Below are positions 31,316 to 42,974 of a stretch of DNA of 64,000 nucleotides, in pieces. The DNA is from Sphingomonas sp. Leaf242 (GTDB lineage Bacteria > Pseudomonadota > Alphaproteobacteria > Sphingomonadales > Sphingomonadaceae): the NCBI RefSeq assembly GCF_001422045.1, contig NZ_LMLW01000008.1:669960-733959 (forward strand). Direction: 5' to 3'. The notes under the pieces are model-generated. The model saw nothing but the letters and a program-made list of their open reading frames with translations. It made no database searches and was not told where the DNA came from. Position 1 is the first letter of the stretch, and every line of letters starts with the position of its first letter. Both the position numbers and the translations under genes were made by a program.

Positions 31316-34300
31316 ATGCGCAACCATATGTTCCGCGACTGCCTGATGGCGTCGACGATGATCGCAGGCGCGATCGTCGCTCTGCCAGCTTTCGCGCAGA
31401 CCACGCCGGCACCGGCTCCCGCGCCGCAGGGCGCGACCAGCGACGACAGCGTTGCAGCGACGACCCCGGCCGTCTCCAACACGCCGAGCCAGGACCCGGC
31501 CGCTGCGGGTACGGCTGGCGGTGCCGACATCGTCGTTACCGGTTCGCGTATCTCCAACCCGAACCTGACCTCGGCGAGCCCGATCACCGTCGTAAACTCG
31601 GCAGAAATCAAGCTGCGCGGCTCCAGCCGTATCGAGGATGTGCTGAACAGCCTGCCGCAGGCCTTCGCGTCGCAGAGCTCGTCTGTTTCGAACGGTTCGA
31701 ACGGCACCGCCACCGCCAACCTGCGCAACCTCGGCGATCAGCGCACGCTGGTGCTGGTGAACGGTCGTCGCCTAATGCCGGGCGATCCCGTCTCGACCAG
31801 CTCGGCCGCAGATCTTAACGTGATCCCTGCGTCGCTGATCAAGCGCGTCGACGTACTGACGGGTGGTGCTTCCTCGGTCTATGGTTCGGACGCAGTCGGC
31901 GGCGTGGTCAACTTCGTCCTCGACGACCAGTATGAAGGCGTCAGCCTCGATACGACGGGCGGAATCTACAACCACAACAACCGCAGCAAGCGCTTCCAGG
32001 CGCTGTCGGCTGCGAGCGGGTATCCGGCGCCGAGCGGGCAGGCCTTCGACGGCACCCAATTCGACGTCAACCTCAAGATCGGCGCCGCTACCAGCGACGG
32101 CCGCGGCCACGTAGTCGGCTATATGGGGTATCGCAAGATCGGCGCGATCGTCCAGGGCGACCGCGATTACAGCTCGTGCGGACTGAACGTGCCGGCTGCC
32201 GGCAACGAGTATGTCTGTGGCGGATCGCAAACTGCATTCCCTGCCAACTTTACGCTCGGTGCACGTGACGGGCTGCCCCGCAACCTGACGCTGGACAGCG
32301 CGGGCAACCTGATCGCCGGGACGTCGCTCTACAATGCCAACCCGCTGAATTATTATCAGCGTCCGGACAAGCGGTACACCGCCGGCTTCCTTGCGAACTA
32401 CGAAGTCAGCAGCGCTTTCAAGCCGTATGCCGAATTCATGTTCATGGACGATCGCACCGTGGCGCAGATCGCACCGTCGGGCGACTTCAGCAATACGACG
32501 TCGCTCAACTGCAACAACCCGTTGTTGTCAGCGGCCCAGGTCGCTTCCTTCTGCCGTGCAACGAACCTGCTTACCGATGCCGGCACAGCGGCGGGTGCTA
32601 CGGGCGTACCTGCGGTATTCCTGAACCCAGACGGCACCCCCTATAATCGCGCTGCCGTCAACATCGGGCGTCGCAACGTCGAAGGTGGCGGGCGACAGGC
32701 CGATCTGCGCCATACCTCGTATCGCATCCTTGCTGGTGCACGGGGCGATATCGCCAAGGGTATCTCCTATGACGTCTACGGCCAGTTCGGCAGCACCATC
32801 TTCAACGAGGTGTATCGCAACGAGTTCTCGATCAACAAGACGACCCGCGCGCTCGACGTGATCGCGGGCCCCGGCGGTGTTCCTACCTGCCGGTCGGTCA
32901 TCGACGGCTCCGACCCGGCGTGCGTTCCGCTCAACATCTTCGGTGCGGCTCGGATCACGCCGGAAGCTCTGGCCTATGTGCAGCAGAGCGGCTTCCAGCA
33001 GGGCCAGACCAAGGAGAAGATCGTCAGCGGCTCGCTTACCTTCAAGGGCGGCGAATACGGTGTGCAGTCGCCGTTCGCCTCCGAGGGCATCGCGTTGAAC
33101 GTCGGTGCCGAATATCGCGAAGAGTCGCTGTCGCTCGAGGTGGATCAGGCGTTCCAGACGGGCGACCTCGCCGGCCAGGGTGGCCCCACCCTGCCGATCA
33201 GCGGTGGCTACAATGTGAAGGAAGCCTTTGCCGAGCTTCAGGTGCCTCTCGTCAGCGAACGTCCGTTTGTGCATGAGCTCACGGTCAACGGTGGTTTCCG
33301 TTACTCCGACTACAGCACTGCCGGCTCGGTAACTTCTTACAAGGGCGAACTCGTCTGGGCGCCAGTCCGCGACATCCGCTTCCGTGGCGGCTACAACCGC
33401 GCGGTCCGTGCGCCTAACGTGCAGGAGTTGTTCGTCAGCCAGTCGGTTCAGATCGACGGTGCTACCGATCCCTGCGCCGGTGGTGTCACGGTCGGGAGCG
33501 ATGGTGTTCGCCGTGTCAGCGGTAAAACGAATACAAATAACGGCTTTACAGCAGCCCAGTGTGCCCTCACTGGCGTCACTGCAGCGCAGTTTGGTGGCAT
33601 CGACGCCAACAGTTCCGATCAGTACAACGGCCTGATCGGCGGCAACCCGAACCTGAAGCCCGAGAAGGCCGACACGTTCACCGCAGGCGTGATCATCCAG
33701 CCAACGTTCCTCCCGGGCTTTACCGCATCGGTCGACGCGTTCCGGATCAAGGTGAAGGACATCATCGGGGTTATCGGTGCAGATACCATCATCAACCAGT
33801 GCCTTCAGACTGGCGACGCTGCGCTGTGCGGCGCGATCAATCGCGATGCCAATGGTTCGCTCTTCCAGACCACCCGCGGCTTTATCGTCGATACCAACGT
33901 CAACGCCGGTTCGCTAACCACCCAGGGGATAGATGCGTCACTCGGTTACACGCTGCGGACGAGCACCATCGGTACTTTCGCGCTCGCGGCAAACGGCACT
34001 TACACCGACAAGTTTGAGTCGGATAAGGCTGGCGCCAAGTTCGATTGTGCAGGCTATTTTGGCGCGCAGTGCGGGTATCCGCAGTCCAAGTGGCGCCACA
34101 GCGTGCGGTTGACCTACACGGCACCGAACGGCGTGGGTCTCTCGGGCAACTGGCGCTATCTCTCGAAGACGAAGTTCGAGAATACCAGCAGCAATGCTGA
34201 TTTGGCGAACAGCTTCTTCCCGCTTGACGCAAGTATCAAGGCGCAGAGCTACTTCGACCTAGCCGCCACGGTACGGGTCGAGGACAAGTTCACCTTCCGG

Positions 34301-34450
34301 GCCGGCGCGAACAACGTGTTCGACAAGTCTCCTCCGATTCTCAGTTCGTCAGCCACGCCGATCGGCTCGTTCGGCAACGGCAACACCTATCCCGGCATCT
34401 TCGAAGGCGCGGGTCGCTACCTGTTCGTTGGTCTGACCATCGACATGTAA
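31316..34450 (+). CDS. TonB-dependent outer-membrane receptor
   Basis: A 1044-residue TonB-dependent receptor. The signal peptide (ending ALPAFAQ) is followed by a Pro/Ala/Thr-rich stretch, then a TonB-box-like DIVVTGSRI at about residue 74 and the plug domain (SASPITVVNSAEIKLRGS, LRNLGDQRTLVLVNGRR, GGASSVYGSDAVGGVVNFVL). The 22-strand beta-barrel ends with YLFVGLTIDM, an aromatic-containing C-terminal strand. Such receptors import siderophores, oligosaccharides or other large nutrients; the substrate cannot be told from the sequence and no biosynthetic or degradative partner is adjacent. A strong terminator follows. Confidence 0.93.
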   Translation: MRNHMFRDCLMASTMIAGAIVALPAFAQTTPAPAPAPQGATSDDSVAATTPAVSNTPSQDPAAAGTAGGADIVVTGSRISNPNLTSASPITVVNSAEIKLRGSSRIEDVLNSLPQAFASQSSSVSNGSNGTATANLRNLGDQRTLVLVNGRRLMPGDPVSTSSAADLNVIPASLIKRVDVLTGGASSVYGSDAVGGVVNFVLDDQYEGVSLDTTGGIYNHNNRSKRFQALSAASGYPAPSGQAFDGTQFDVNLKIGAATSDGRGHVVGYMGYRKIGAIVQGDRDYSSCGLNVPAAGNEYVCGGSQTAFPANFTLGARDGLPRNLTLDSAGNLIAGTSLYNANPLNYYQRPDKRYTAGFLANYEVSSAFKPYAEFMFMDDRTVAQIAPSGDFSNTTSLNCNNPLLSAAQVASFCRATNLLTDAGTAAGATGVPAVFLNPDGTPYNRAAVNIGRRNVEGGGRQADLRHTSYRILAGARGDIAKGISYDVYGQFGSTIFNEVYRNEFSINKTTRALDVIAGPGGVPTCRSVIDGSDPACVPLNIFGAARITPEALAYVQQSGFQQGQTKEKIVSGSLTFKGGEYGVQSPFASEGIALNVGAEYREESLSLEVDQAFQTGDLAGQGGPTLPISGGYNVKEAFAELQVPLVSERPFVHELTVNGGFRYSDYSTAGSVTSYKGELVWAPVRDIRFRGGYNRAVRAPNVQELFVSQSVQIDGATDPCAGGVTVGSDGVRRVSGKTNTNNGFTAAQCALTGVTAAQFGGIDANSSDQYNGLIGGNPNLKPEKADTFTAGVIIQPTFLPGFTASVDAFRIKVKDIIGVIGADTIINQCLQTGDAALCGAINRDANGSLFQTTRGFIVDTNVNAGSLTTQGIDASLGYTLRTSTIGTFALAANGTYTDKFESDKAGAKFDCAGYFGAQCGYPQSKWRHSVRLTYTAPNGVGLSGNWRYLSKTKFENTSSNADLANSFFPLDASIKAQSYFDLAATVRVEDKFTFRAGANNVFDKSPPILSSSATPIGSFGNGNTYPGIFEGAGRYLFVGLTIDM

Positions 34451-34469
34451 GCGATCCTTCGGGACCAGG

Positions 34470-34508
34470 AAAAAGGGGCGGCGGATCATCGATCTGCCGC
34501 CCCTTTTT
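34470..34508 (+). terminator. Intrinsic terminator between TonB receptor and clpB
   Basis: AAAAAGGGGCGGC at 34470 onward pairs with GCCGCCCCTTTTT, giving a GC-rich stem flanked by A and T runs. The two genes converge, so it can serve both directions. Confidence 0.88.
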
Positions 34509-34525
34509 TGTTTTTCGAAGACGGC

Positions 34526-37105
<2,580 letters not shown>

Positions 37106-37142
37106 GACGAATTCCTGTGGGATTGGTTCGGTGTTGGCCAAA

Positions 37143-37170
37143 AGATGGTGTTGTATTTGGGCAACACAAG
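37143..37170 (-). promoter_or_regulatory. Sigma-32 type promoter of clpB
   Basis: Read on the minus strand: CTTGTG (37170-37165), 14 bases, then CACCATCT (37150-37143). This matches the sigma-32 pattern CTTGAA-N13-17-CCCCATNT with few mismatches and lies about 38 bases upstream of the clpB ATG. Confidence 0.55.
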
Positions 37171-37286
37171 AGGCGGGCGCAGGTCGGATGCTAGGGCGCC
37201 CGCGACGCATCCGGAATAGCGTTTATTGTCGGTATCTAAGCCGTGCCGTCATCGCTATGTTCAGGTTCGCGTGCTATATATCGGGC

Positions 37287-37703
37287 GTGACAACAGCGAT
37301 TCCCCATACCTACGCCATCGGCATCGAGCCGGCCGACATCGACTTCATGGGTCACGTCAACAACGCGAACTATCTGAAGTGGGTACAGGCCGCGGTGATC
37401 GACCATTGGCAGCGCCTCGCGCCTGCCGAGGCTGTAGCGGGGCATCTCTGGGTCGCGCTCAAGCACGAGATCACGTATCGCAAACCGGCCTTCCTCGACG
37501 ACGACGTCATCGCGACGGTGTTGCTCGAGAAGGTCCAGGGCGCGCGCGCGTTCTACGAGACGATCATCAAGCGCGGTGAGGATGTGTTGGCCGAGGTAAA
37601 GTCGAGTTGGTGCTGCCTGGATGCGGAAACGCTCAGGCCGTCGCGGCTGGCGAACAGCGTCGTCGAGCATTTCTTTCCGAAGGACCCGGCGGCGGCGGCC
37701 TGA
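37287..37703 (+). CDS. Acyl-CoA thioesterase, hotdog fold (4HBT/YbgC-like)
   Basis: A 138-residue hotdog-fold thioesterase of the 4-hydroxybenzoyl-CoA thioesterase type, which hydrolyses acyl-CoA esters. The active-site loop is clear: EPADIDFMGHVNNANYLKW near residues 13-31, with Asp19 the likely catalytic acid. A HEITYRKPAFLDDD strand and a SSWCCLD segment follow. The start is uncertain: GTG 37287 is taken because it begins just before the conserved region, while an in-frame ATG at 37257 would add ten residues. It lies divergent from clpB and is followed by a palindromic repeat. Confidence 0.8.
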   Translation: MTTAIPHTYAIGIEPADIDFMGHVNNANYLKWVQAAVIDHWQRLAPAEAVAGHLWVALKHEITYRKPAFLDDDVIATVLLEKVQGARAFYETIIKRGEDVLAEVKSSWCCLDAETLRPSRLANSVVEHFFPKDPAAAA

Positions 37704-37729
37704 TCGAGACCACTACCACGGCGGACGTA

Positions 37730-37833
37730 CCACCCCGGCGAAGGCCGGGGCCCAGGTGGAATGTCGGAAGTAACGGCTCGCGGTCCTTCGTTATCGCTGT
37801 ACCCCAGTTGGGCCCCGGCCTTCGCCGGGGTGG
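37730..37833. repeat. Palindromic repeat element, copy 1
   Basis: 30-base arms at 37730-37759 and 37804-37833 are near-perfect reverse complements (core CCCCGGCGAAGGCCGGGGCC). The element is about 104 bases in all and lies between a thioesterase gene and the convergent scfR-type gene. The same arms occur at 43797-43901 and 50456-50559. Confidence 0.9.
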
Positions 37834-37850
37834 TGCATTGGGTCTGCGAG

Positions 37851-39245
37851 TCACACTACATCGTACGGCACCGCGCCGCGCCGGTCGGGATCGACCCGTA
37901 TCCTACTCGCCGCCGGTGGAAATGCCCGCTGGTCGCAGTCCGTCCGCAAACAAACCCGGCACGAAGACCCGATCGGCGTCGCGATCCCGCCCGTCCCCAG
38001 CGCATCGGCATAGATGAACTCCGACGCGTTCGCCTCCTCGCACCCCAGCGCCACCGCATAGCGCCGCGCCGGTCGCGTGTACGTCTCAGACGGCTTCACC
38101 AGCCCCTTCGCCATCGAGACGTAGCGGATGCCGTCGGTCGTCTCGATCAGTTGCGTCAGGATGCGGTCGGGAATCGCCACCGCCTCGTGGACGATCCACA
38201 ACGGGCACGCTCCCCCGAACCGCGCGAACTGCAATCGCGTGGCGGAGTGACGCTTGGTGATGTTCCCAGCCATGTCGACGCGGCAGAAGAAGAACGGGAT
38301 GCCCAGCGCGCCCGGTCGCTGCAACGTCGAGAGCCGGTGGCACGTCTGCTCGAAACTCGTCCCGAAAATCCGCCGCAGCCGGTCGATGTCGTGTCGCACG
38401 CTCCGCGCCTCGGTGCGGAAGCGGGTGTAGGGCATGACGATCGCCCCCGCGGCGTAATTGGTCAGCCCCGCGGTCAGCAACGCGCGTGCCGTTTCCGACG
38501 CCATCTCGGACGCCGCGACGATCCCGCCGATGACGTCACCGAACTCATGCCGTGCGACCTGGTGCGCGAGCGAGAACAGGGTCGTCTCGCCCGGCTGCGA
38601 ACCGTCCAACCGCAAGGTCGCGCCGTCGTAATCGCGCAACGGGGCGGCCAGCGCGCCCGAGATCGCGACCGACACGCCTCTTGCCGCCAGCCGAGTCTCC
38701 AGCGCCTCAACCCGGTCCCCGCCCAAGGCCTCGCCGATCTCCTCCGCGCGGCGATCGAGCGCATCGACATAATTGCCCGCCGCATGAAACCAGTCGCGCA
38801 CATCCTCCCACGGCAGCAACCCCGGCGCCCCAGACCCCGCTACCAGCCGGTCGTCCAGCGCGCGCAACTGCTCCTGCGCGCGGCGGTACGCATCGTGCAT
38901 CGCGACCAGCCGCTGTGCCAACAGCGGCTGGTGCTTCACCGCACGCCGCACCGCCGTCTCGTCGAGTGCGGGCGCCTCGACGCTTGTGTCCGAAACGGCC
39001 TCCAGCGTCGCGATCAGCAGCGCGGTATCGTCCGCCGCATCGATGCTGCCCCAGTCCGCCGGAAACTCGCGCGCCAGCGTGATCAGCACGCCCTCCGTCA
39101 CCGGGCGATCGCCATTCTCGATCTGCGAGAGGTAGCTCACCGACAACCCGATCCGCGCGGCCATCGCCGCCTGGCTGATCCCGAGCACGCGGCGCAGGTC
39201 GCGCAGGCGGTGTCCGACGAAGAGGCGACGCGCGGGAAGGGTCAT
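37851..39245 (-). CDS. ScfR/PccR-like XRE-family regulator of propionyl-CoA metabolism
   Basis: A 464-residue regulator with an N-terminal XRE helix-turn-helix (about residues 14-65; [33 protein letters not shown]). A region related to ImmA/IrrE follows ([34 protein letters not shown]) in which the HExxH metalloprotease motif is incomplete. The C-terminal part is of the DUF2083 type, ends with [15 protein letters not shown], and carries clustered cysteines (CRVCLRTDC). This is the architecture of short-chain fatty acyl-CoA regulators (ScfR), of which PccR in Rhodobacter sphaeroides controls propionyl-CoA carboxylase. It is divergent from pccB with candidate sites between them, supporting the same role. 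It ends 17 bases after the first palindromic repeat. Confidence 0.85.
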   Translation of the reverse strand: MTLPARRLFVGHRLRDLRRVLGISQAAMAARIGLSVSYLSQIENGDRPVTEGVLITLAREFPADWGSIDAADDTALLIATLEAVSDTSVEAPALDETAVRRAVKHQPLLAQRLVAMHDAYRRAQEQLRALDDRLVAGSGAPGLLPWEDVRDWFHAAGNYVDALDRRAEEIGEALGGDRVEALETRLAARGVSVAISGALAAPLRDYDGATLRLDGSQPGETTLFSLAHQVARHEFGDVIGGIVAASEMASETARALLTAGLTNYAAGAIVMPYTRFRTEARSVRHDIDRLRRIFGTSFEQTCHRLSTLQRPGALGIPFFFCRVDMAGNITKRHSATRLQFARFGGACPLWIVHEAVAIPDRILTQLIETTDGIRYVSMAKGLVKPSETYTRPARRYAVALGCEEANASEFIYADALGTGGIATPIGSSCRVCLRTDCDQRAFPPAASRIRVDPDRRGAVPYDVV

Positions 39246-39257
39246 GCCTCTACCTAG

Positions 39258-39288
39258 TTTGCAAACATGCTCCGTACAACTTTGCAAC
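39258..39288. promoter_or_regulatory. Candidate ScfR/PccR binding sites, TTTGCAAA-type
   Basis: A perfect 8-base palindrome TTTGCAAA (39258-39265) and a near copy TTTGCAAC (39281-39288), 15 bases apart, lie in the 100-base gap between the divergent regulator and pccB. A weaker ATTTGCGC follows at about 39294. From memory, PccR in Rhodobacter binds TTTGCAAA motifs in front of pccB. The first site is only 13 bases upstream of the regulator start, which would allow autoregulation. Confidence 0.65.
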
Positions 39289-39345
39289 ATTGCATTTGCG
39301 CGAAGCCTCCCGCTCTGTGAAGGCCAGCAACAGGACGGAGAGACG

Positions 39346-40872
39346 ATGTCATCGACGATCGAAGAGCTTGAACGCCGCCGCGAAGCCGCCAGAGTCGGCG
39401 GAGGCCTCAAGCGGATCGGAGCGCAGCACGCCAAGGGAAAGCTCACCGCAAGGGAGCGCCTTGACGTGCTGCTGGACGAGGGTTCGTTCGAGGAGCTCGA
39501 CATGTACGTCGAGCACAATTGCGTCGATTTCGGCATGCAGGACCAGATGATCCCCGGCGACGGCGTGGTCACCGGCTCGGGCACGATCAACGGCCGCCTC
39601 GTGTTCGTCTTCAGTCAGGATTTCACCGTGTTCGGCGGGTCGCTCAGCGAACGTCATGCGCAGAAGATCTGCAAGGTGATGGACAGCGCGATGAAGGTCG
39701 GCGCGCCGATCATCGGCCTCAACGACAGCGGCGGCGCGCGCATCCAGGAGGGGGTCGCCTCGCTCGGCGGCTATGCCGAAGTATTCCAGCGCAACGCGCT
39801 CGCCTCGGGCGTGGTGCCGCAGCTTTCGCTCATCATGGGACCATGCGCAGGCGGCGCAGTCTACTCCCCCGCGATGACCGACTTTATCTTCATGGTGAAG
39901 GATTCGAGCTACATGTTCGTCACCGGCCCCGACGTGGTCAAGACGGTGACCAACGAGGTCGTGACGCAGGAAGCGCTCGGCGGCGCGGTGACGCATACCA
40001 CCAAGACGTCGGTCGCCGACAACGCGTTCGAGAACGACATCGAAGCTCTGCTTGCCGCGCGCGACTTCTTCGATTTCCTGCCGTCGTCCAATCGCGAAGG
40101 CGTGCCCGAACGCCCGACCGCAGACGAATGGGACCGCATCGAGGAGAGCCTCGACACGCTGATCCCGGCGTCGGCGAACCAGCCCTACGACATGCACGAG
40201 CTGATCCGGAAGACCGTCGACGAAGGCGATTTCTTCGAGACTCAGCCGGCGCATGCTGCCAACATCATCACCGGCTTCGGCCGCATCGAAGGCCGCACGG
40301 TCGGTTTCGTCGCGAACCAGCCGATGGTGCTCGCCGGCGTGCTCGACATCAACAGCTCGAAGAAGGCGGCGCGGTTCGTGCGCTTCTGCGACGCGTTCGA
40401 GATCCCGATCGTGACCTTCGTCGACGTCCCCGGCTTCCTGCCCGGCACCGCGCAGGAGCATAACGGCATCATTAAGCACGGCGCGAAACTGCTGTTCGCC
40501 TATGCCGAGGCGACCGTGCCGAAAATCACCGTCATCACGCGCAAGGCTTACGGCGGCGCGTACGACGTGATGGCGTCGAAGCACCTGCGCGGCGACCTCA
40601 ACTATGCATGGCCGACCGCCGAGATCGCGGTGATGGGCGCGAAAGGCGCGGTCGAGATCATTTTCCGCGGCAAGACTCCGGAAGAGATCGCCGAGCGCAC
40701 CGCGGAATACGAGGCGCGGTTCGCGAACCCTTTCGTCGCCGCGTCGAAGGGCTTCATCGACGAAGTGATTCAGCCCCACTCGACCCGCCGCCGCATCGCG
40801 CTCGGCCTACGGAAACTCCGCGGCAAGGCGCTGGAGAATCCGTGGAAGAAGCATGATAACATCCCGCTGTGA
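39346..40872 (+). CDS. pccB: Propionyl-CoA carboxylase beta chain
   Basis: The carboxyltransferase subunit of propionyl-CoA carboxylase, which makes (S)-methylmalonyl-CoA from propionyl-CoA using carboxybiotin on PccA. The 508-residue length is typical. Both crotonase-like halves are visible: [57 protein letters not shown] and [17 protein letters not shown], then [20 protein letters not shown] and [20 protein letters not shown] has GGAG about 7 bases upstream. Divergent from an ScfR-type regulator; pccA lies about 7 kb downstream. Confidence 0.95.
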   Translation: MSSTIEELERRREAARVGGGLKRIGAQHAKGKLTARERLDVLLDEGSFEELDMYVEHNCVDFGMQDQMIPGDGVVTGSGTINGRLVFVFSQDFTVFGGSLSERHAQKICKVMDSAMKVGAPIIGLNDSGGARIQEGVASLGGYAEVFQRNALASGVVPQLSLIMGPCAGGAVYSPAMTDFIFMVKDSSYMFVTGPDVVKTVTNEVVTQEALGGAVTHTTKTSVADNAFENDIEALLAARDFFDFLPSSNREGVPERPTADEWDRIEESLDTLIPASANQPYDMHELIRKTVDEGDFFETQPAHAANIITGFGRIEGRTVGFVANQPMVLAGVLDINSSKKAARFVRFCDAFEIPIVTFVDVPGFLPGTAQEHNGIIKHGAKLLFAYAEATVPKITVITRKAYGGAYDVMASKHLRGDLNYAWPTAEIAVMGAKGAVEIIFRGKTPEEIAERTAEYEARFANPFVAASKGFIDEVIQPHSTRRRIALGLRKLRGKALENPWKKHDNIPL

Positions 40873-40897
40873 CGATCCAGTCGCTCGGGAGGCGATC

Positions 40898-41467
40898 TTG
40901 AAGAAACTGCCACTGTCGAAACAGCTCATATTCGTCGGCATCGTCTTCGGCGTGGCGATGCTCACGTCGTTCGTGCTGGCCTTCTTCGCAGCCGCCGCGG
41001 CAGGACGAAGCGGTCAGCCGCTGCCGTCGCCGATCATCGGTCTCTCGCTGGGTGTGGTAGCCGGGGCGATCTATCTCGGGCTCGCCGGCAACAGGCGTGT
41101 TGCGCTTGCGAGCGGCGATGCCCGGCAAGCGGCGCTGGCCCCAGTGGTCGATGGTTCGGCGCGATTGATCGTCTTCCGTCGCGGCTTTGTCGGCAAGCTG
41201 GCTGGTGTCGACGTGTATCTCGACGGCGAGGTGCGGACGCAGCTCAAGAGCCCGCGCTTCGCCGCGCTCACCGTGACGCCGGGCGTTCATGCGCTGGAGA
41301 CAAGGATGCACAACAAACCTTCCGCTTCGCTCACCGTCGAGGCGATCGCCAACGCGACGACGATCATCGAGGTCGAGGTCGCCATGAAGCAGGCGACGCC
41401 CGTTCAGCGACCTGACGAAGCCGGTCTTCGCGCCGTGCTTGCCGGCACGCCTATGGTGGTCGCGTGA
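40898..41467 (+). CDS. Membrane protein of unknown function with C-terminal beta domain
   Basis: A 189-residue protein with two N-terminal membrane helices (about residues 8-30 and 45-62) and a soluble C-terminal domain. The soluble part, with GVDVYLDGEVRTQLKSPRF, LTVTPGVHALETRMHN and a following strand, resembles the PEGA/DUF2846-like beta-sandwich of cell-surface anchors. No family is firmly recognised. A TTG start is chosen because GGAGG lies 6 bases upstream; longer and shorter frames lack a ribosome site. It begins 25 bases after pccB, so it is probably in that operon, and is coupled to the next gene. Confidence 0.65.
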   Translation: MKKLPLSKQLIFVGIVFGVAMLTSFVLAFFAAAAAGRSGQPLPSPIIGLSLGVVAGAIYLGLAGNRRVALASGDARQAALAPVVDGSARLIVFRRGFVGKLAGVDVYLDGEVRTQLKSPRFAALTVTPGVHALETRMHNKPSASLTVEAIANATTIIEVEVAMKQATPVQRPDEAGLRAVLAGTPMVVA

Positions 41468-41973
41468 TGCTCGGTCTACTTCTGCTCCAAGCAGCGATCG
41501 TCGCGCCCGCGCCGGTCTGGAAGCTCGCCGACCGTGCCAACCCGGCGGGCGTGCGCAGCATTTCCGCGTCGGTGACCGGCAATGACGGGCTCTCGCGGTT
41601 CGTCGTCAAGTGCGATGTCGCCTCCGAGCCAATCGTCTCGATCCAGTTCATCCAGCCGCAGCCGCTCGGGTCGGGCGCCGACAAGCCGGTGGCAGTGCGC
41701 TTCGATGGCGGGCCGGCGTTCACTTATAACTGGCAATTTCCGGGGACTGGTACGTACATCGCCGATCCCGAGGCAATCACCAAGCTGACGACGTTCCTCG
41801 TGAAAGCGAAGACGCTGCGGGTCGAAACGACCAACGGCGCCAACTTCGCGGTGCAGGCCAACTTCGTCGCGCCGAAAGGCGACGCGATGGTGCGGCAAGT
41901 GCTCGGCGTCTGTGGTTATACGCTCGGCGTTGTCCCGCCGCCCGCTAAACCCGGAGCAGAGCCGGCACAGTGA
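41464..41973 (+). CDS. Small exported protein of unknown function
   Basis: A 169-residue protein that begins with a hydrophobic signal-like segment (MLGLLLLQAAIVAPAP) and continues as a beta-rich domain (VTGNDGLSRFVVKCDVASEP, VAVRFDGGPAFTYNW) with a proline-rich end. The start is GTG 41464 or ATG 41467, overlapping the upstream stop. No family was recognised. It is coupled to the previous unknown gene and lies in the pccB-mcm cluster, followed by a small regulatory operon. Confidence 0.55.
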   Translation: MMLGLLLLQAAIVAPAPVWKLADRANPAGVRSISASVTGNDGLSRFVVKCDVASEPIVSIQFIQPQPLGSGADKPVAVRFDGGPAFTYNWQFPGTGTYIADPEAITKLTTFLVKAKTLRVETTNGANFAVQANFVAPKGDAMVRQVLGVCGYTLGVVPPPAKPGAEPAQ

Positions 41974-42002
41974 TGGATCATTGTATCCGTTCTACTTGCA
42001 CA

Positions 42003-42019
42003 TTATCATGTCATGATAA
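42003..42019. promoter_or_regulatory. 17-bp perfect palindrome upstream of the RHH gene, probable operator
   Basis: TTATCATG (42003-42010), one central T, then CATGATAA (42012-42019) form a perfect dyad. The right arm ends next to the AAGGAG ribosome site (42018-42023) of the following gene, whose ATG is at 42031. A possible -35 TTGTAT (41981-41986) with TTATCA at 42003 as -10 would put the palindrome over the promoter. Ribbon-helix-helix proteins usually bind such dyads and repress their own gene. Confidence 0.65.
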
Positions 42020-42030
42020 GGAGTCGTGAC

Positions 42031-42318
42031 ATGCAGACCGAACGCGTGACGTTTCTGACCTCGCCTGACCACAAGGCGGCGCTCGATGCCTTTGCCGCGA
42101 GCAATGGGAAATCGGTGGGTCACGTCCTCCGCGAGGCGTCGACGCGCTATCTGGTCGCGGGCGAGGCGGACGAGGAGGCCGCGCTGGCGCTGCTGGTCCG
42201 GGAAGTCGAGGCTGCCGTGCCGTCGATGCGTGCCGATATTCGCGAGACCATCGCCGCGATCGAGCGCGCCAACCATGCCGTCGACGCGATCCTCGCCGGC
42301 GAGGAGTCGCGTCCGTGA
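42031..42318 (+). CDS. Ribbon-helix-helix (CopG-like) DNA-binding protein
   Basis: A 95-residue protein whose N-terminal half fits a ribbon-helix-helix fold: a short strand (TERVTFLTS), then two helices (PDHKAALDAFAASNG and SVGHVLREASTRYLV). The C-terminal half is an acidic helix (EEAALALLVREVEAAV, MRADIRETIAAIERAN) that could hold a dimer or partner. Proteins of this type are typically autoregulators or antitoxins. ATG 42031 follows an AAGGAG site that abuts a perfect palindrome. Its stop overlaps the GTG of the next gene, and that gene in turn overlaps methylmalonyl-CoA epimerase, so the three are co-translated. The exact family was not determined. Confidence 0.7.
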   Translation: MQTERVTFLTSPDHKAALDAFAASNGKSVGHVLREASTRYLVAGEADEEAALALLVREVEAAVPSMRADIRETIAAIERANHAVDAILAGEESRP

Positions 42319-42536
42319 GCGTGATCGGCGATGCGTTGAAGGCGATGCGCACAGTTCTCCTCATGCAGGAGGATCTGCGGATGATGAAGGACGCCGCGCA
42401 CGCGCAGAGCGATCGGCTCGCGCGGCTGGCCGAGGCACATGGCGCATTGCGCGACCGAGTCAGCCGGCTCGAGGGAATAATCGAGGGCGCCGCGATGGCG
42501 CGCCGCATGCCCGACCAGCCCAGGATAGAAGGATGA
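42315..42536 (+). CDS. Small coiled-coil protein coupled to the RHH gene
   Basis: A 73-residue protein with a predicted long helix (about residues 10-60; LKAMRTVLLMQEDLRMMKDA, HAQSDRLARLAEAHGALRDR, VSRLEGIIEGAAM) of heptad character, hence probably a coiled coil. It starts at GTG overlapping the RHH stop by four bases and its own stop overlaps the epimerase ATG. No domain is recognised. It could be a partner of the RHH protein; it does not look like a known toxin. Position is the only clue to its role. Confidence 0.6.
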   Translation: MSVIGDALKAMRTVLLMQEDLRMMKDAAHAQSDRLARLAEAHGALRDRVSRLEGIIEGAAMARRMPDQPRIEG

Positions 42537-42964
42537 GTGCTATGCTGGGCCGCCTCAACCACGTCGGGGTCGCTACACCATCGATCGCGAAGTCGGTCGA
42601 AACGTATCGCCTGCTGCTCGGTGCGACCGCGATCGGCGAACCGTTCGATTTGCCTGCGCAGGGGGTGAAGGTGTGCTTCATCGATGCGCCCAATACGCAG
42701 ATCGAGCTGATCGAGCCGTATGACGAGAGTTCGCCGATCGCCGGCTTCCTGCGCAAGAATCCGGCGGGGGGGCAGCATCACGTCTGTTTCGAGGTGGCGG
42801 ATATCCATGCGGCGGTTGCCGACCTGAAGGCGAAGGGCGCGACCGTGCTGGGCGGGCCGCGGATCGGCGCGCATGGCACGCCGATCGTGTTCGTTCACCC
42901 AAAGGACTTTGGCGGCATGCTCGTCGAGTTGATGGAGACGCCGGGCGATACCGGCGCGCACTAG
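42533..42964 (+). CDS. mce: Methylmalonyl-CoA epimerase
   Basis: A 143-residue VOC-family metalloenzyme that interconverts (S)- and (R)-methylmalonyl-CoA between propionyl-CoA carboxylase and the mutase. Family motifs: LNHVGVATPSIAKSVETYRLLL (metal-binding His near residue 9), FIDAPNTQIELIEPY, GGQHHVCFEVADIHAA and FVHPKDFGGMLVELME, which supply the His and Glu metal ligands. The ATG at 42533 overlaps the upstream stop; ATG 42542 is an alternative. It sits between the RHH pair and an enoyl-CoA hydratase-like gene, with mcm next. Confidence 0.93.
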   Translation: MSAMLGRLNHVGVATPSIAKSVETYRLLLGATAIGEPFDLPAQGVKVCFIDAPNTQIELIEPYDESSPIAGFLRKNPAGGQHHVCFEVADIHAAVADLKAKGATVLGGPRIGAHGTPIVFVHPKDFGGMLVELMETPGDTGAH

Positions 42965-42974
42965 GAGAGATCTG

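Noticed and set aside
38552..39082. Pro/Arg-rich plus-strand frame inside the ScfR-like gene
   Set aside because: Antisense shadow without a ribosome site or recognisable motif.
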